64,000 nucleotides of DNA from the NCBI RefSeq assembly GCF_001705435.1, contig NZ_MDEN01000060.1, forward strand, positions 62,001-126,000, in the 5' to 3' direction. This DNA comes from Pseudomonas graminis. GTDB lineage: Bacteria > Pseudomonadota > Gammaproteobacteria > Pseudomonadales > Pseudomonadaceae. The notes below the pieces were generated by a model. The model made no database searches. It was given only the letters and a program-made list of their open reading frames with translations, and was not told the DNA's origin. Made by a program: the position numbers and the translations under genes. Shown piece after piece: positions 17,631-27,760 of the stretch (position 1 is its first letter; the number at the start of each line of letters is the position of its first letter).

Positions 17631-20038
17631 TGTCAGAAGAAGTCGTAACCAAGCCTGTCCCCAGAGCGCAGGTCAACCACAGCTCACTGCGTGGCGCTAT
17701 CACGGGGCTCTATGGTGACGTGGTGCAAGGCTGGGCACTTAACATGGCCGACCCGGATGAGCGCCTGGTCATCGAAGTAATGGTGGACGGGGCCTGCGTC
17801 GCGCTCACGCGCGCAGATCAATTCGAACCCAATGCAGACCTCGGCGACCAGTTCCATGGCTTTGGCGTACAGCTGCGAAAAAGCTGGCTAGCCGATGCAC
17901 GACACATCACTGCGCGTGTCGCTAACCGGGAGTTCCATCTCAGTGGTGACCTTCAGCTTCCCGCCGCGCCAAGCAAAGAACCCGCCCCCGTCGCCTCGCA
18001 AGTGTGGCACAGCGGCGGTTTGCGGCTGAGCGGGTGGTCCTGGGACCCTGACGCACCGCAGCGGCATGTCCAGATCACTGTTCGTGAGGAGGACAGCGTG
18101 CTGGTACGCGCGTCTTGTGATACTCACCACCAGGCACTCGTATACCGCTCTACCAGCGACCACGGATTCACTGTTGATTTGCCATGGGATTTGGCCGACG
18201 GCAAACCCCACACGCTGCACATTGAAAACGACATGGGGCACGAACTCTCTGGAAGCCCTATAAAAATGTGCTGCTGGCCGGAGGGCCTGGAAGGTCTTCT
18301 AAAACAGCACGACTCCCATGGCCCCGACGAGCAGACGCTCGCGTTGCTGAACAGCGTGGCAAAGGAGCAGACACTGCGCTCACCGAAAAGCGCAGGCTTC
18401 AACCATTACCCGCAATGGTTCGAAGTGTTCCAGTACAGCCCGCCGCGAAACCCTCAGCCTCAAAAGACAAAGCCAGGCGTGCTTTTGCTCAGTGAAGGCG
18501 ATATGACCCTGGAAGGCGTCAGCCTTGCGAGTCTGCGCGCGCACAAAACAACCCCGTTTGAGGTCGCCAGGACGTCCGCAGATAATCTGCTGCCGGCCCT
18601 GAAAGAACTTTTGAAAGCGGGCTGCGATTGCGTCGTTCCTCTGAGAGCCGGTGATCACCTTGCCAGCCACGCGCTGGACCATTTGACCGGTCTGCTCGAT
18701 GACAACGTTGCCTGGGCCTATGCCGACTGTGATCGTGATGGCCCCAATGGAGAGCGGAGCCTGCCGTGGCTCAAACCGGTATGGGACGTGGACTTCTTCA
18801 TCGGCGCGGACATCTTCACACCCGGGGCGATTTTCAGCACGGACATACTTCAGGCTGCGCTGTCCTTGCTTGCGCCCGCCAGCGAGTTGCAATCGTTGAA
18901 CTGGGACTTTTTGATCGCAGGTATCGTCCTCGCCACCGAAAAACTCGAGGCGAGCGTCGTGCACTTGCCCCAAGTCATTTACCACCGGGACCACCGAGCG
19001 CCGGCCAGCCCGGAGCAGGCCTGGCCATCGATGGACCGCCATCAAGCAATCGCATGGCTGTGTCACTCGCTGGTACCCGGCACCACCGTTAAAGCGTTGC
19101 CTAGGTTCCCCGCACTGCTGCGGGCCCATTGGCCGCTGCCGCTTACCCTGCCCCGGGTCAGCCTCATCGTGCCGACGCGCGACCAAGTGGGTTTGCTTCG
19201 AACATGCGTTGAGGGGCTGCTTAACAACACCGATTACCCGTATCTGGAAATCATCGTCGTCGACAATCAGTCCAGCGACCCGGCTGCGCTGGAGTACCTT
19301 CGCTATTTGCCTACGCAAGGCGTTAAAGTGCTCCCGCATCCGCACCCATTCAATTACTCGACGATCAACAACCGCGCCGTCGAACATGCTTCCGGGGGAA
19401 TCATTGGCCTGGTCAACAACGACATCGAGATCATCGAATCGGGGTGGCTGAAGGAAATGGTCAGCCAATTGCTGCGCGATAATGTCGGTGCTGTGGGGGC
19501 GAAACTGCTCTGGCCGAACCGCATGGTTCAGCATGGCGGCGTGGTGGTTGGCATCAATGGCTTGGCGGCACATGCAGGCAACAATCTTGAAGAAAACGAT
19601 GCGGGTTACCTGGCGACCAACCAGCTCACTCGGCGTCAAAGCGCGGTAACGGCGGCTTGCCTGCTGGTACGTAAATCGGTTTTTGAAGAGTTAGGCGGAC
19701 TGGATGAAAAAGCGTTCCCTGTTGCGTTTAACGACGTCGACTTTTGCTTGCGTATTCAGCAGTCGGGGTTGAATTTGGTTTGGACAGCGTTTGCGAAGTT
19801 GATCCATGCTGAGTCAGCGAGCAGGGGGAAGGATGCAAGCCCAGAGAAACAAGCCAGAGCTCATCGCGAGCAACAGAGATTTATAGAGCGCTGGACATTG
19901 GGGGGATACAGGGATCCCTATTACCATCCAGCATTGAACTTAGAGTATCAGTTCAGCCCCTATACTGGGCTCGGGTTATCTCCGGGGGTCGAGACATTAG
20001 GCAGAAAACCGCCACGCAAACGAGATTTTTCGCGCTGA
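17627..20038 (+). CDS. Large GT2 glycosyltransferase with two GW-type beta modules
   Basis: 803 residues from an ATG that overlaps the upstream stop as ATGA. Two beta-sandwich modules come first: about 23-110 (GWALNMADPDERL, later FHGFGVQL) and about 128-225 (SGWSWDPDAPQRHV, later HGFTVDL). A degenerate GT2-like part follows at about 280-470 (WAYADCDRD) and a full GT2 domain at about 511-790 (VSLIVPTRDQVGLLRTC, VNNDIEI, FNDVDFCLRI). This tandem layout is common in enzymes that extend surface polysaccharides. It is the second gene of a two-gene unit behind the RTX gene; downstream the base composition drops sharply. Confidence 0.88.
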   Translation: MMSEEVVTKPVPRAQVNHSSLRGAITGLYGDVVQGWALNMADPDERLVIEVMVDGACVALTRADQFEPNADLGDQFHGFGVQLRKSWLADARHITARVANREFHLSGDLQLPAAPSKEPAPVASQVWHSGGLRLSGWSWDPDAPQRHVQITVREEDSVLVRASCDTHHQALVYRSTSDHGFTVDLPWDLADGKPHTLHIENDMGHELSGSPIKMCCWPEGLEGLLKQHDSHGPDEQTLALLNSVAKEQTLRSPKSAGFNHYPQWFEVFQYSPPRNPQPQKTKPGVLLLSEGDMTLEGVSLASLRAHKTTPFEVARTSADNLLPALKELLKAGCDCVVPLRAGDHLASHALDHLTGLLDDNVAWAYADCDRDGPNGERSLPWLKPVWDVDFFIGADIFTPGAIFSTDILQAALSLLAPASELQSLNWDFLIAGIVLATEKLEASVVHLPQVIYHRDHRAPASPEQAWPSMDRHQAIAWLCHSLVPGTTVKALPRFPALLRAHWPLPLTLPRVSLIVPTRDQVGLLRTCVEGLLNNTDYPYLEIIVVDNQSSDPAALEYLRYLPTQGVKVLPHPHPFNYSTINNRAVEHASGGIIGLVNNDIEIIESGWLKEMVSQLLRDNVGAVGAKLLWPNRMVQHGGVVVGINGLAAHAGNNLEENDAGYLATNQLTRRQSAVTAACLLVRKSVFEELGGLDEKAFPVAFNDVDFCLRIQQSGLNLVWTAFAKLIHAESASRGKDASPEKQARAHREQQRFIERWTLGGYRDPYYHPALNLEYQFSPYTGLGLSPGVETLGRKPPRKRDFSR

Positions 20039-20133
20039 CTCAGCCGTCTCTCAGATTGGTGAAATCAACGCCAGTATGATTTTGCTCTAAATCGCGTCGC
20101 AGGACGTCAACTCAAAACGACATATTATCCACC

Positions 20134-23100
20134 ATGAAAATACACGCGGACGATTTGAAAAACCTAAGTTTGCAGCCTGACGAAATCACACCGACGATCA
20201 GTCCATCTTTTGTCAGAGCTTGGTACAAAGAAAAGACCCTGCTGACAGACGAGGAAATTGTCGACTCTCTTTCTCATGACAAAGATCAGTGTAGTTACAT
20301 CTTAAATTTCGAGAATTTGTTAGAGGCTCACAATCTTTCATTGAGAGATGTACCACGAAACGTAGATTGGACGTCTTACAGCAAGCAACATCCAAGCATT
20401 AGCGCGGGGGCAGGGACTGAATATCATATTATATTTCATTATTTGAAAGAGCGCAGCCGGTCTAAGCATTTCAATATTGATTTCTACCGCGGGTATTACG
20501 GAATAGATCACAGCATTACCGACAGCGAACTTATCACAAATTGGAATAGCGACACAGAGCAAAACAAAAGATTTTGCTCATTTGGAGAACTGTTGTCTTA
20601 CAACGGCCTTGACAACATATTTATTGATGAAAAAGTTGTATTAAAGGAGCTCATCGAGAGAAACCGCTGGGGCCAACGAGAAGCGTGGGACGATCTTGTA
20701 ACAGCACTGAAACTGATGCCGATGAGAGTCCTGCAACTGACCGGATCCAGAGAGACAAACGCAGGTATCTACGAAAGTCTCCATCGCAACTTCATTCAGA
20801 TGGGGCTCATTCTAAAAGCTTCGAAGCTGGAGTCACTAATAGTCGAGCTTGGCTTAAAAGCGCATAGCAATATAACAACACGCTTTAATTCCGATGAAAT
20901 AACAACCTCAAAGCACACCAAAATAGATCCGGACTTCTATTTCAGCTGGTACAGCGACCTCAAGTTCGGTGACAAACTCTTTCTAGAGCAACACTGGCTA
21001 AACTTCGGATTTGATGAAGGCAGGTCACCCACTTTCGAACATGCACTTCACCGGCTGGGGCTGAAGATTGAGAAACTTCCCCTTGAATTTGACTGGCGAG
21101 AATATATCCAGAACACAGCCGAGCTTCATTCAAAAGATAGCTTCTACAAAGCAGCAGCTCATAAAATAAAGAACACTGATGATGATTTTAGCTTTGATAC
21201 CGACTTCTACACCTCAGCATATGAAGATGCCAGACATCTTAAACACCAACCAGTTAATGCTGAGCTGCACTGGAAATCTAAAATGCTCGTAGGGATGCGC
21301 GCCCGTAGCCCGAAAGAATTTATGAGCTTTTTGGAACTGCCCTCTTCGCTTTATCCGTCTTGGCTTGATATAAACAAGGTTGAACGCCTTAATCAAGAGT
21401 TGCCTCAGGATGCTTTAGATACATTAAAGGACTTATTCACATCCACTCCAGCAGTGCGCTTAAGAGTAGCCGAATCAGACCAGCTAAACTCAGAGTTCTA
21501 CTGTAATATTGGTACTCATTACGAATCCATAGGACAAAGAGGACGTGCTGAAGAGCTATACCTGATTGCAAACGGATTCTTGACAAACGGATTAGCCCTG
21601 GAACACCTTGGCAATATATATCTAAACTCCGGATTGCACAGCAGAGCAGGCACATTCTATTCTCTTGCTATCGCAACTGGCAACTGCAGCGAATGGGCTT
21701 ATATTAACCAAGCTGGATGCATGGCTGCGCAGCTGAATATCGATGAAATTGACAGCGTATACTCCAAGGCATACACTCACTTCCCAGAAAGCAGTAAATA
21801 TGAACTTTCCATTAAAGAAAACATCGCCACCATCTGGAACATAGCTTCCAAAAAAAGCGCGTCTTTGATTAAAGAAAACCATCGCTCAAAACTTATATCG
21901 CTCGTTTCGAACACCACCAACTCGATTTATCATATTAATGCCACTCAGATCCGCTTGGGCAAATTAGATCGCTACCGAGGAAGTATTAATAAGAAAAACG
22001 TGACGATCATTGGTGACTTTCATCTACCTCAATGTAAGCGCTACAGGATAGATCAAAAAATTGAACAGCTACAGGCTGCCGGGATAACTCCCAATGTTGC
22101 CTCATGGACCGACATCCCATATGCCCAACAGCTAATGAGCTTTAGCGACGTGTGCATATTCTACCGATGCCCAGCCTTACCTGAAATAGTGAAGCTTATC
22201 TCCACTGCAAGTACTTTAGGCAAGGTAACGATCTACGAAATTGATGATCTGATATTTGATCCTGCATACCCTCAACACATTTCAACTTATGGGGGATATG
22301 TATCGCAAGAAGAATACAATGACCTCGTCATGGGAATGGCGCTTTATCGATCTGCAGCCATGTTATGTGACTATGGAATAGCCTCCACGCAACCTCTATC
22401 AACAGAACTTGCAAAGCTAGTGCGTACAAATAAGAGCTTCGTTCATAGAAACGCTTTAGACAAGTACAGCTTAATGCTCAGCCCTGGCCGCAGCGCAGAA
22501 ACACAGTATGTGAATATTTTTTACGGCAGTGGAACTAAGGCACATAACTCTGACTTCATTCATGAAGCACTGCCTTCAATCCTACGTGTGCTAAAGGAAG
22601 AGCCACTTGCGCGTCTGACAGTGGTTGGCTATTTACAACTACCCAAGAAAATTCTAGAAGAATTTGGTGATAAGATCGTCAACGCACCGTTTACTTCTAG
22701 CTTCCTTAGTTACTCCACCTACTTGGCATGCGCTGATATTAATATAGCCGTACTGAAACGCGACAAAATTAATGATGCCAAAAGCGAATTAAAATGGTTT
22801 GAGGCCGCCCTGTGTGGGGTGCCATCTGTAGTGAGCGCTACGCAAAATTATATCGACGTCATTGAAGACGGCGAAGATGGCTTTTTAGCCCGAAGCGACC
22901 AAGATTGGTACAAGATATTAAAAATGCTTGTCTCCAACCGAGAGTTGCGCACATCAGTTGGAGAGCAAGCAAGAAACAGGGTGCTTGTAGAATACGGTGT
23001 AGATAACATGGCAACACGGGCGTCATCGATAATCGATCTTGTAGTGCAGGACCATCAAGAATGTTTGACAACAGGCTCACTCGGAAAGATCTCATCATGA
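20134..23100 (+). CDS. Multidomain GT4-like glycosyltransferase with FY/HW-type N-terminal repeats
   Basis: 988 residues, AT-rich codons. The N-terminal 400 residues contain several degenerate repeats around an aromatic core, such as IDPDFYFSWYSDLKFGD followed by EQHWLNFGFDEGR near residue 285, FDWREYIQ and FDTDFYTSAYEDARH; comparable FY...Y.D...H...G..EGR units occur in glycosyltransferases of other bacteria. About 430-560 is TPR-like. From about 622 (VTIIGDFHLPQCKRYRID) to 970 there is a GT4-type glycosyltransferase domain with EIDDLIFDP and a C-terminal WFEAALCGVPSVVS segment in place of a canonical E-x7-E. It is coupled by an ATGA overlap to the next gene. Substrate unknown. Confidence 0.8.
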   Translation: MKIHADDLKNLSLQPDEITPTISPSFVRAWYKEKTLLTDEEIVDSLSHDKDQCSYILNFENLLEAHNLSLRDVPRNVDWTSYSKQHPSISAGAGTEYHIIFHYLKERSRSKHFNIDFYRGYYGIDHSITDSELITNWNSDTEQNKRFCSFGELLSYNGLDNIFIDEKVVLKELIERNRWGQREAWDDLVTALKLMPMRVLQLTGSRETNAGIYESLHRNFIQMGLILKASKLESLIVELGLKAHSNITTRFNSDEITTSKHTKIDPDFYFSWYSDLKFGDKLFLEQHWLNFGFDEGRSPTFEHALHRLGLKIEKLPLEFDWREYIQNTAELHSKDSFYKAAAHKIKNTDDDFSFDTDFYTSAYEDARHLKHQPVNAELHWKSKMLVGMRARSPKEFMSFLELPSSLYPSWLDINKVERLNQELPQDALDTLKDLFTSTPAVRLRVAESDQLNSEFYCNIGTHYESIGQRGRAEELYLIANGFLTNGLALEHLGNIYLNSGLHSRAGTFYSLAIATGNCSEWAYINQAGCMAAQLNIDEIDSVYSKAYTHFPESSKYELSIKENIATIWNIASKKSASLIKENHRSKLISLVSNTTNSIYHINATQIRLGKLDRYRGSINKKNVTIIGDFHLPQCKRYRIDQKIEQLQAAGITPNVASWTDIPYAQQLMSFSDVCIFYRCPALPEIVKLISTASTLGKVTIYEIDDLIFDPAYPQHISTYGGYVSQEEYNDLVMGMALYRSAAMLCDYGIASTQPLSTELAKLVRTNKSFVHRNALDKYSLMLSPGRSAETQYVNIFYGSGTKAHNSDFIHEALPSILRVLKEEPLARLTVVGYLQLPKKILEEFGDKIVNAPFTSSFLSYSTYLACADINIAVLKRDKINDAKSELKWFEAALCGVPSVVSATQNYIDVIEDGEDGFLARSDQDWYKILKMLVSNRELRTSVGEQARNRVLVEYGVDNMATRASSIIDLVVQDHQECLTTGSLGKISS

Positions 23101-24299
23101 ACAGAAAAAAAATCGCGATCGTAAATGTTTTTTTTTCACCTCAAGCCATTGGCGGGGCTACCAGGGTCGTGATGGACAACGTCGATGTTTTGATTGATGA
23201 CTACAACAACAAATATAATTTGGTTGCTTTCACTACGAATCATGAGATGCAAGAGCCGCACTCTATCTATACATATTTATACAAAGGCGTTCGCGTTTAT
23301 AGAGCGGGGGTGATTCACCGAGTGAACATGGATTGGCACGCAAGGGATGAAAAGATGAAACATTTATTCAAAGATTTCTTGCTCTTTGAACAGCCCGACG
23401 TCGTCCATTTCCACTGCGTTCAACGTCTCAGCGCATCAATAGTAGAAGCCACCTTGGAATTAGGGATTCCTTATGTCGTCACCGTTCATGACGCTTGGTG
23501 GATCTCCGATCACCAATTTTTGATGGACCAGAATGGACGGATCTACGCCGAGGCTCATCCCGATCCATTTAACCCGGCGCTTCTTCCCGATGAAATTAAC
23601 CTTTCTGACTCTACGGAAAGGCGCGCATTTCTGAAATATCTGCTGTCACGAGCTAATTTAGTGCAGATAGTTTCAGAAGCTTTTGCCAGAATATATCGTA
23701 AAAATGGTGTTATCAACCTGACTGTGAATAGAAATGGTGTTCAACCCAGGGAATGGGAACCGAGAGGAATATCCTCGAGACGTAAAATCTGTGTAGCTCA
23801 CATCGGTGGTATGTCTGACCACAAGGGCTATCATCTATTCAAGCAAGCACTAAGCAGCTTTTGTTTCAAAAATCTGGATGCTTTAGTGGTTGATCATGCC
23901 GCCTCTGAAGACTCGAAAGTGGTCGAGCAATGGGGGTCAGTTACTACGCGATTCATACGAAAGGTCCCGCAAAGGCAGGTAGAAACGCTATTCTCACAGA
24001 TAGACGTGCTTGTGGCGCCTTCTATTTGGCCTGAGAGCTATGGGTTAGTCACCCGTGAGGCCACCGCCGCCGGCGTTTGGGTTATCTGTTCCAATAAGGG
24101 AGGCATAGGCGAAGACGTATTAGAAAATCGTTCGGGTTGGGTTATTGAACCTACTCTGGAAAATCTTATCATCGCGTTCAAGAAGCTTGATCAATTTGAG
24201 CAAGCTCCCTCACCCGACATCGAATCTATAAATGCAATTCGTTTGGTATCTGATCAGGTACGGGAACTAGATGTGCAATACCAGGAAATCGTAGGATGA
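23097..24299 (+). CDS. GT4-family glycosyltransferase
   Basis: 400 residues; the start at MNRKKIAIVNVFFSPQ overlaps the previous stop as ATGA. GT-B features: IGGATRVVMDNV loop, VVHFHCVQRLSASI and VVTVHDAWW in the acceptor half, IGGMSDHKGYHLF at the start of the donor half, and the ESYGLVTREATAAG version of the E-x7-E motif. Likely adds a hexose in the polymer made by this cassette; donor not predictable. Codon use is AT-rich like its neighbours. Confidence 0.87.
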   Translation: MNRKKIAIVNVFFSPQAIGGATRVVMDNVDVLIDDYNNKYNLVAFTTNHEMQEPHSIYTYLYKGVRVYRAGVIHRVNMDWHARDEKMKHLFKDFLLFEQPDVVHFHCVQRLSASIVEATLELGIPYVVTVHDAWWISDHQFLMDQNGRIYAEAHPDPFNPALLPDEINLSDSTERRAFLKYLLSRANLVQIVSEAFARIYRKNGVINLTVNRNGVQPREWEPRGISSRRKICVAHIGGMSDHKGYHLFKQALSSFCFKNLDALVVDHAASEDSKVVEQWGSVTTRFIRKVPQRQVETLFSQIDVLVAPSIWPESYGLVTREATAAGVWVICSNKGGIGEDVLENRSGWVIEPTLENLIIAFKKLDQFEQAPSPDIESINAIRLVSDQVRELDVQYQEIVG

Positions 24300-24317
24300 T
24301 CAAGGGTTGGTGTTAAG

Positions 24318-26459
24318 ATGGACCACATAGCAATCGGTCATCTAGATCAATTAGTAAATAATCGATTAACGGGCTGGGTGTGGTCGCCAATAATTCCCGC
24401 GGACAAACTGGCGGTCTATATCTTTGTCAATAAGGTACTCGTTGGTAAAGCACTCGCTCGCGATCTTCGTCCCGACCTCTTAAAAGCAGGGATTGGTGAC
24501 GGCAGATACGGTTTCGCTTTCGTTTTCGAAAAGGGAAATCGTCTAAACAAAGATGATATAGTTGAAGCAACAACTCTCCAGAACAACAGTTTTGTCAACC
24601 TAATTGGTAGTCCGATAAACGTCGACGACACCAATGTTATAGATGGCCAATATGCGGTCCGCGATGACGGCCTCGTCCACGGCTGGATAGTTTACGAAAC
24701 AGGCGATTCAGCCCCTGACCTGGAGCTAGAAGTAAACGGAAAGTTAGCTGCTAGTTTTCGAATTGATCAATCCAAATCCGTTGAGACTTATCACGACGGC
24801 AGTATTAAAGCCAGTTTCGAATGCTTAATACCGAAAGAATTGGTCGGGCATTCCACTGTATCAATCCGCGTTCTTTGGGGCAGTACGTCATCTGCACTAC
24901 AACCAAATTTAACGGAATTTAGTTATCATGGGAGTTATTTCGAACACCAGGATGAGGCTGAGAATTCTAGATTAGGCGTGCGCAGCATGATTTTAGAACA
25001 GCTACTAAATAAACCTTACATTTCAGTTTTGTTACCTACTTACAATTCAAATATCGAATTTTTAAATTTAGCCATTGAGTCTGTTTTAAGCCAATCATAT
25101 TTCAATTGGCAGCTATGCATTGCAGACGACAACTCTACCAAAAGTGATGTCAAAAAATTAATAAGGCACCACATCGCTAAAGACCCAAGAATTTGCGCAG
25201 TTTTCAGAAGTGAGAATGGAAACATATCCGAAGCTTCTAATTCTGCCCTGAGCATCGCGAACGGCAGCTTCGTGGCCCTACTTGATCACGATGACCTATT
25301 AGATGAAGACGCGTTGTTGCATATAGCGCATACCATAAATACGCACCCGACAGCTTCATTGATTTTTACGGACGAGGACAAATGCAATTCGGTTGGCCAG
25401 CGGTATGACCCGTATCACAAGTTGGGGTGGAACCCTGAGCTGATGCTGGGCCAAAACTGCGTAAGCCATTTAGGCGTATTTCGCACGACTCTCATACGAG
25501 CAAGCGGCGGCTTTCGATCGGAGTACGACGGCGCTCAAGATTATGAGTTAGTGCTTAGGATCTCCAACAACATCAGCGCCGATCAAATAGTACATGTTCC
25601 GAAGGTGCTGTATCACTGGCGAGCAGTGTCAGGATCAACAGCTCTGTCTGGAAATGAAAAACGGTATGCATCTATAGCCCGGCGAAGAGCGGTAAGACAT
25701 CACCTGCGAGAAAGAAATTTACAAGGCAGTCTTATCTCGGACAAGAGCACACATCATCTCCGCTTCAAGCCTGCGCTAGACAAGCAAGCGGCTTCAGTCT
25801 CGGTGATAATCCATCATCAGGGGTCTCTAAAAAATCTAAATATACTTCTTCAATCGATCAGAAAATCGGTGACGGTCACAACTGAAGTACTCGTCGTTAG
25901 TTCCCGATCTGTGAAACCTAGATCTAGACTGGTAAAATCGCTCGGCCCCATGAGAATCCACTGGAACACATTCCCTGCCGATAGCTCAGCCGGGGAGGCA
26001 TTTGTCCAAAGCATTAACCAGGTAAGCGGAGCCGTCTTGATTTGGATTGATTCAAGAGTAATTCCCTCTAAGAAATGTCCTGGCTGGTTAAATGAACTCG
26101 TTCGTCAGGCATTGCGATCTGAATCAGGATTTGTGGGTGCCAAAATTACTGACCCCTCCGGGAAAATCGAAAGCTTTGGCTACGATAGGCGTGCTGGGGA
26201 GGGCTTGACTGAACAGTTTAAAGGCGTCCAAGCTGGTGAGTATGGACTTGCTGGAATCGCTCAACTTACTCGCAATGTCGCGGCGGTATCTAGTCATATT
26301 TTTTCCATAAAGTTGAGCTTATTACGCGCCATAGTGGAGTCACATGCTGCACCAGTACACAGCGAAAGCTGGATCGCAAGCTTGTGTGAGCATTCGATGC
26401 TACTTGGTGCGAAGAATTTAGTAACACCGTCGTGCCTTTTTTCGACGGTTCGTGGATAG
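24318..26459 (+). CDS. GT2 glycosyltransferase with two GW-type beta modules and a second degenerate GT2 domain
   Basis: 713 residues. Two N-terminal beta-sandwich modules: about 5-100 (TGWVWSPIIPADKL near 19, AGIGDGRYGFAF near 57) and about 105-205 (VHGWIVYETGD near 121). A GT2 domain follows at about 235-440 with ISVLLPTYNS, DHDDLLDED and AQDYELVLR. The C-terminal part from about 492 resembles a second GT2 domain but lacks a clear metal-binding Asp cluster (IWIDSRVIP), so it may be structural. The protein ends abruptly at FSTVRG without the usual C-terminal helices, so it may be slightly truncated. Same domain plan as the glycosyltransferase at 17.6 kb. Confidence 0.83.
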   Translation: MDHIAIGHLDQLVNNRLTGWVWSPIIPADKLAVYIFVNKVLVGKALARDLRPDLLKAGIGDGRYGFAFVFEKGNRLNKDDIVEATTLQNNSFVNLIGSPINVDDTNVIDGQYAVRDDGLVHGWIVYETGDSAPDLELEVNGKLAASFRIDQSKSVETYHDGSIKASFECLIPKELVGHSTVSIRVLWGSTSSALQPNLTEFSYHGSYFEHQDEAENSRLGVRSMILEQLLNKPYISVLLPTYNSNIEFLNLAIESVLSQSYFNWQLCIADDNSTKSDVKKLIRHHIAKDPRICAVFRSENGNISEASNSALSIANGSFVALLDHDDLLDEDALLHIAHTINTHPTASLIFTDEDKCNSVGQRYDPYHKLGWNPELMLGQNCVSHLGVFRTTLIRASGGFRSEYDGAQDYELVLRISNNISADQIVHVPKVLYHWRAVSGSTALSGNEKRYASIARRRAVRHHLRERNLQGSLISDKSTHHLRFKPALDKQAASVSVIIHHQGSLKNLNILLQSIRKSVTVTTEVLVVSSRSVKPRSRLVKSLGPMRIHWNTFPADSSAGEAFVQSINQVSGAVLIWIDSRVIPSKKCPGWLNELVRQALRSESGFVGAKITDPSGKIESFGYDRRAGEGLTEQFKGVQAGEYGLAGIAQLTRNVAAVSSHIFSIKLSLLRAIVESHAAPVHSESWIASLCEHSMLLGAKNLVTPSCLFSTVRG

Positions 26460-26523
26460 CGCCAACTAGCAGTCGAGTAGGGCGATATTTATAACTTTCA
26501 TATTCACTGACTTGGTAGCTAAC

Positions 26524-27753
26524 ATGTTCGATGAGGACGAGTTGTTTACATCATATATGGATTCTTTGATCCTGGGTGTTGATTTGCGCAACTCAGGAAA
26601 CCTAGACGCCGCTGAAAAGCATCTGCTTCGGGCTGCGATGCTTGATATTAACGAATGGCAACCTTTTTTTGAGCTGGGAGTACTATATAGTGAACGAGGG
26701 AATCAAGCTAAAGCCAGTAGCTTATTCTCGCAAGCGTTCACTAAAAGCCCCGGAGAGATGGAGGTAATAAGAGCTCTTCTATCAAGCTGCGTGGCGTCTA
26801 AAGACCTTGCTCATTTCGTACAAATTGTCGATCAATCTAACATCCAAAGTGAGGACGGCCTTAAGCTATTAACGGTTTATTACCAGCTGATGGATTACGT
26901 TAATACATATCACTTGCGATATGCTGGCAACACTTACGAAATACTGCGCCGTAATTCTCGGGGGTGGCAACTTATTTCAGAGGTTGTGGCAGAAATAGCT
27001 GGGTGTTTGAGCAACAATACACCTTACGCTTTCATTAGGCTTGGCGACGGGGAAGGTACATGGCTCCACCATAGCAGTAAAGATGAGATGCGCTTCAACG
27101 CTCTATATTCGAGAAATCGGGATGAATTTTGGGATATCTGGTATGGCGAAGCATCAGCGCACCATCGAGGGGCGTTTTATTCACAAATGTCGATGCTGGC
27201 GGGATGTCTAGGAGAAGCAGACCTCATAGGGGTACCTCCTGACACATGGATTGATCACGAGTTTTCCATCGGGAGTATGAGGGGTATACCTGGCACCCTT
27301 AACGTAGTAAGAATGCTGGAGCAAACAGATCTTTCATCAACCGCGCTGTGCACTCAATTGATGCACTATGAGCTCGGCGAATCCATTGATTTCTTCGACC
27401 TTCTGTCATCATTAGATAAGATTGGCATTATTTCCTGTCATCCAGAAATCGTAGATATCGTTAAGTACAAGTTCGGCATTCAAGAAGTTGTTTATTTACC
27501 TATACCCGGCGAACCATCGCGATTGGCTTTGTTGGGAAACAACTCAATCCAAGGCGAACATTTCCCAAGCGCATTCATTGCTACTCTTGACCACATAAAA
27601 AGCATCAACTGGGGTGGCATGTTATGTCTAGTTGGCGGAGGAATTTTAGGCAAGCAATACTGCATTCAAATCAAACGGCAAGGTGGCATCGCTATCGACA
27701 TTGGCTCCATTATGGACAAATGGAACAACAAAAAAACTCGCCCGGATTTTTGA
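26524..27753 (+). CDS. TPR protein with a GT-D-fold glycosyltransferase-like domain
   Basis: 409 residues. Residues about 10-80 are TPR-like ([35 protein letters not shown]). From about 165 the protein shows the FIRLGDGEG motif that marks the GT-D/DUF1792 glycosyltransferase fold, where the Asp-x-Glu pair coordinates metal and nucleotide sugar. The ATG is used; a TTG four codons earlier is possible, and neither has a strong ribosome binding site. It shares the AT-rich composition of the block and is followed 7 bases later by the UDP-glucose dehydrogenase. Function as a glycosyltransferase is likely from the motif but unproven. Confidence 0.75.
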   Translation: MFDEDELFTSYMDSLILGVDLRNSGNLDAAEKHLLRAAMLDINEWQPFFELGVLYSERGNQAKASSLFSQAFTKSPGEMEVIRALLSSCVASKDLAHFVQIVDQSNIQSEDGLKLLTVYYQLMDYVNTYHLRYAGNTYEILRRNSRGWQLISEVVAEIAGCLSNNTPYAFIRLGDGEGTWLHHSSKDEMRFNALYSRNRDEFWDIWYGEASAHHRGAFYSQMSMLAGCLGEADLIGVPPDTWIDHEFSIGSMRGIPGTLNVVRMLEQTDLSSTALCTQLMHYELGESIDFFDLLSSLDKIGIISCHPEIVDIVKYKFGIQEVVYLPIPGEPSRLALLGNNSIQGEHFPSAFIATLDHIKSINWGGMLCLVGGGILGKQYCIQIKRQGGIAIDIGSIMDKWNNKKTRPDF

Positions 27754-27760
27754 GGCACTA

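Noticed and set aside
27683..27760. Extended N-terminus for the UDP-glucose dehydrogenase
   Set aside because: It would overlap the GT-D gene by about 70 bases and add residues before the conserved N-terminal Rossmann strand.
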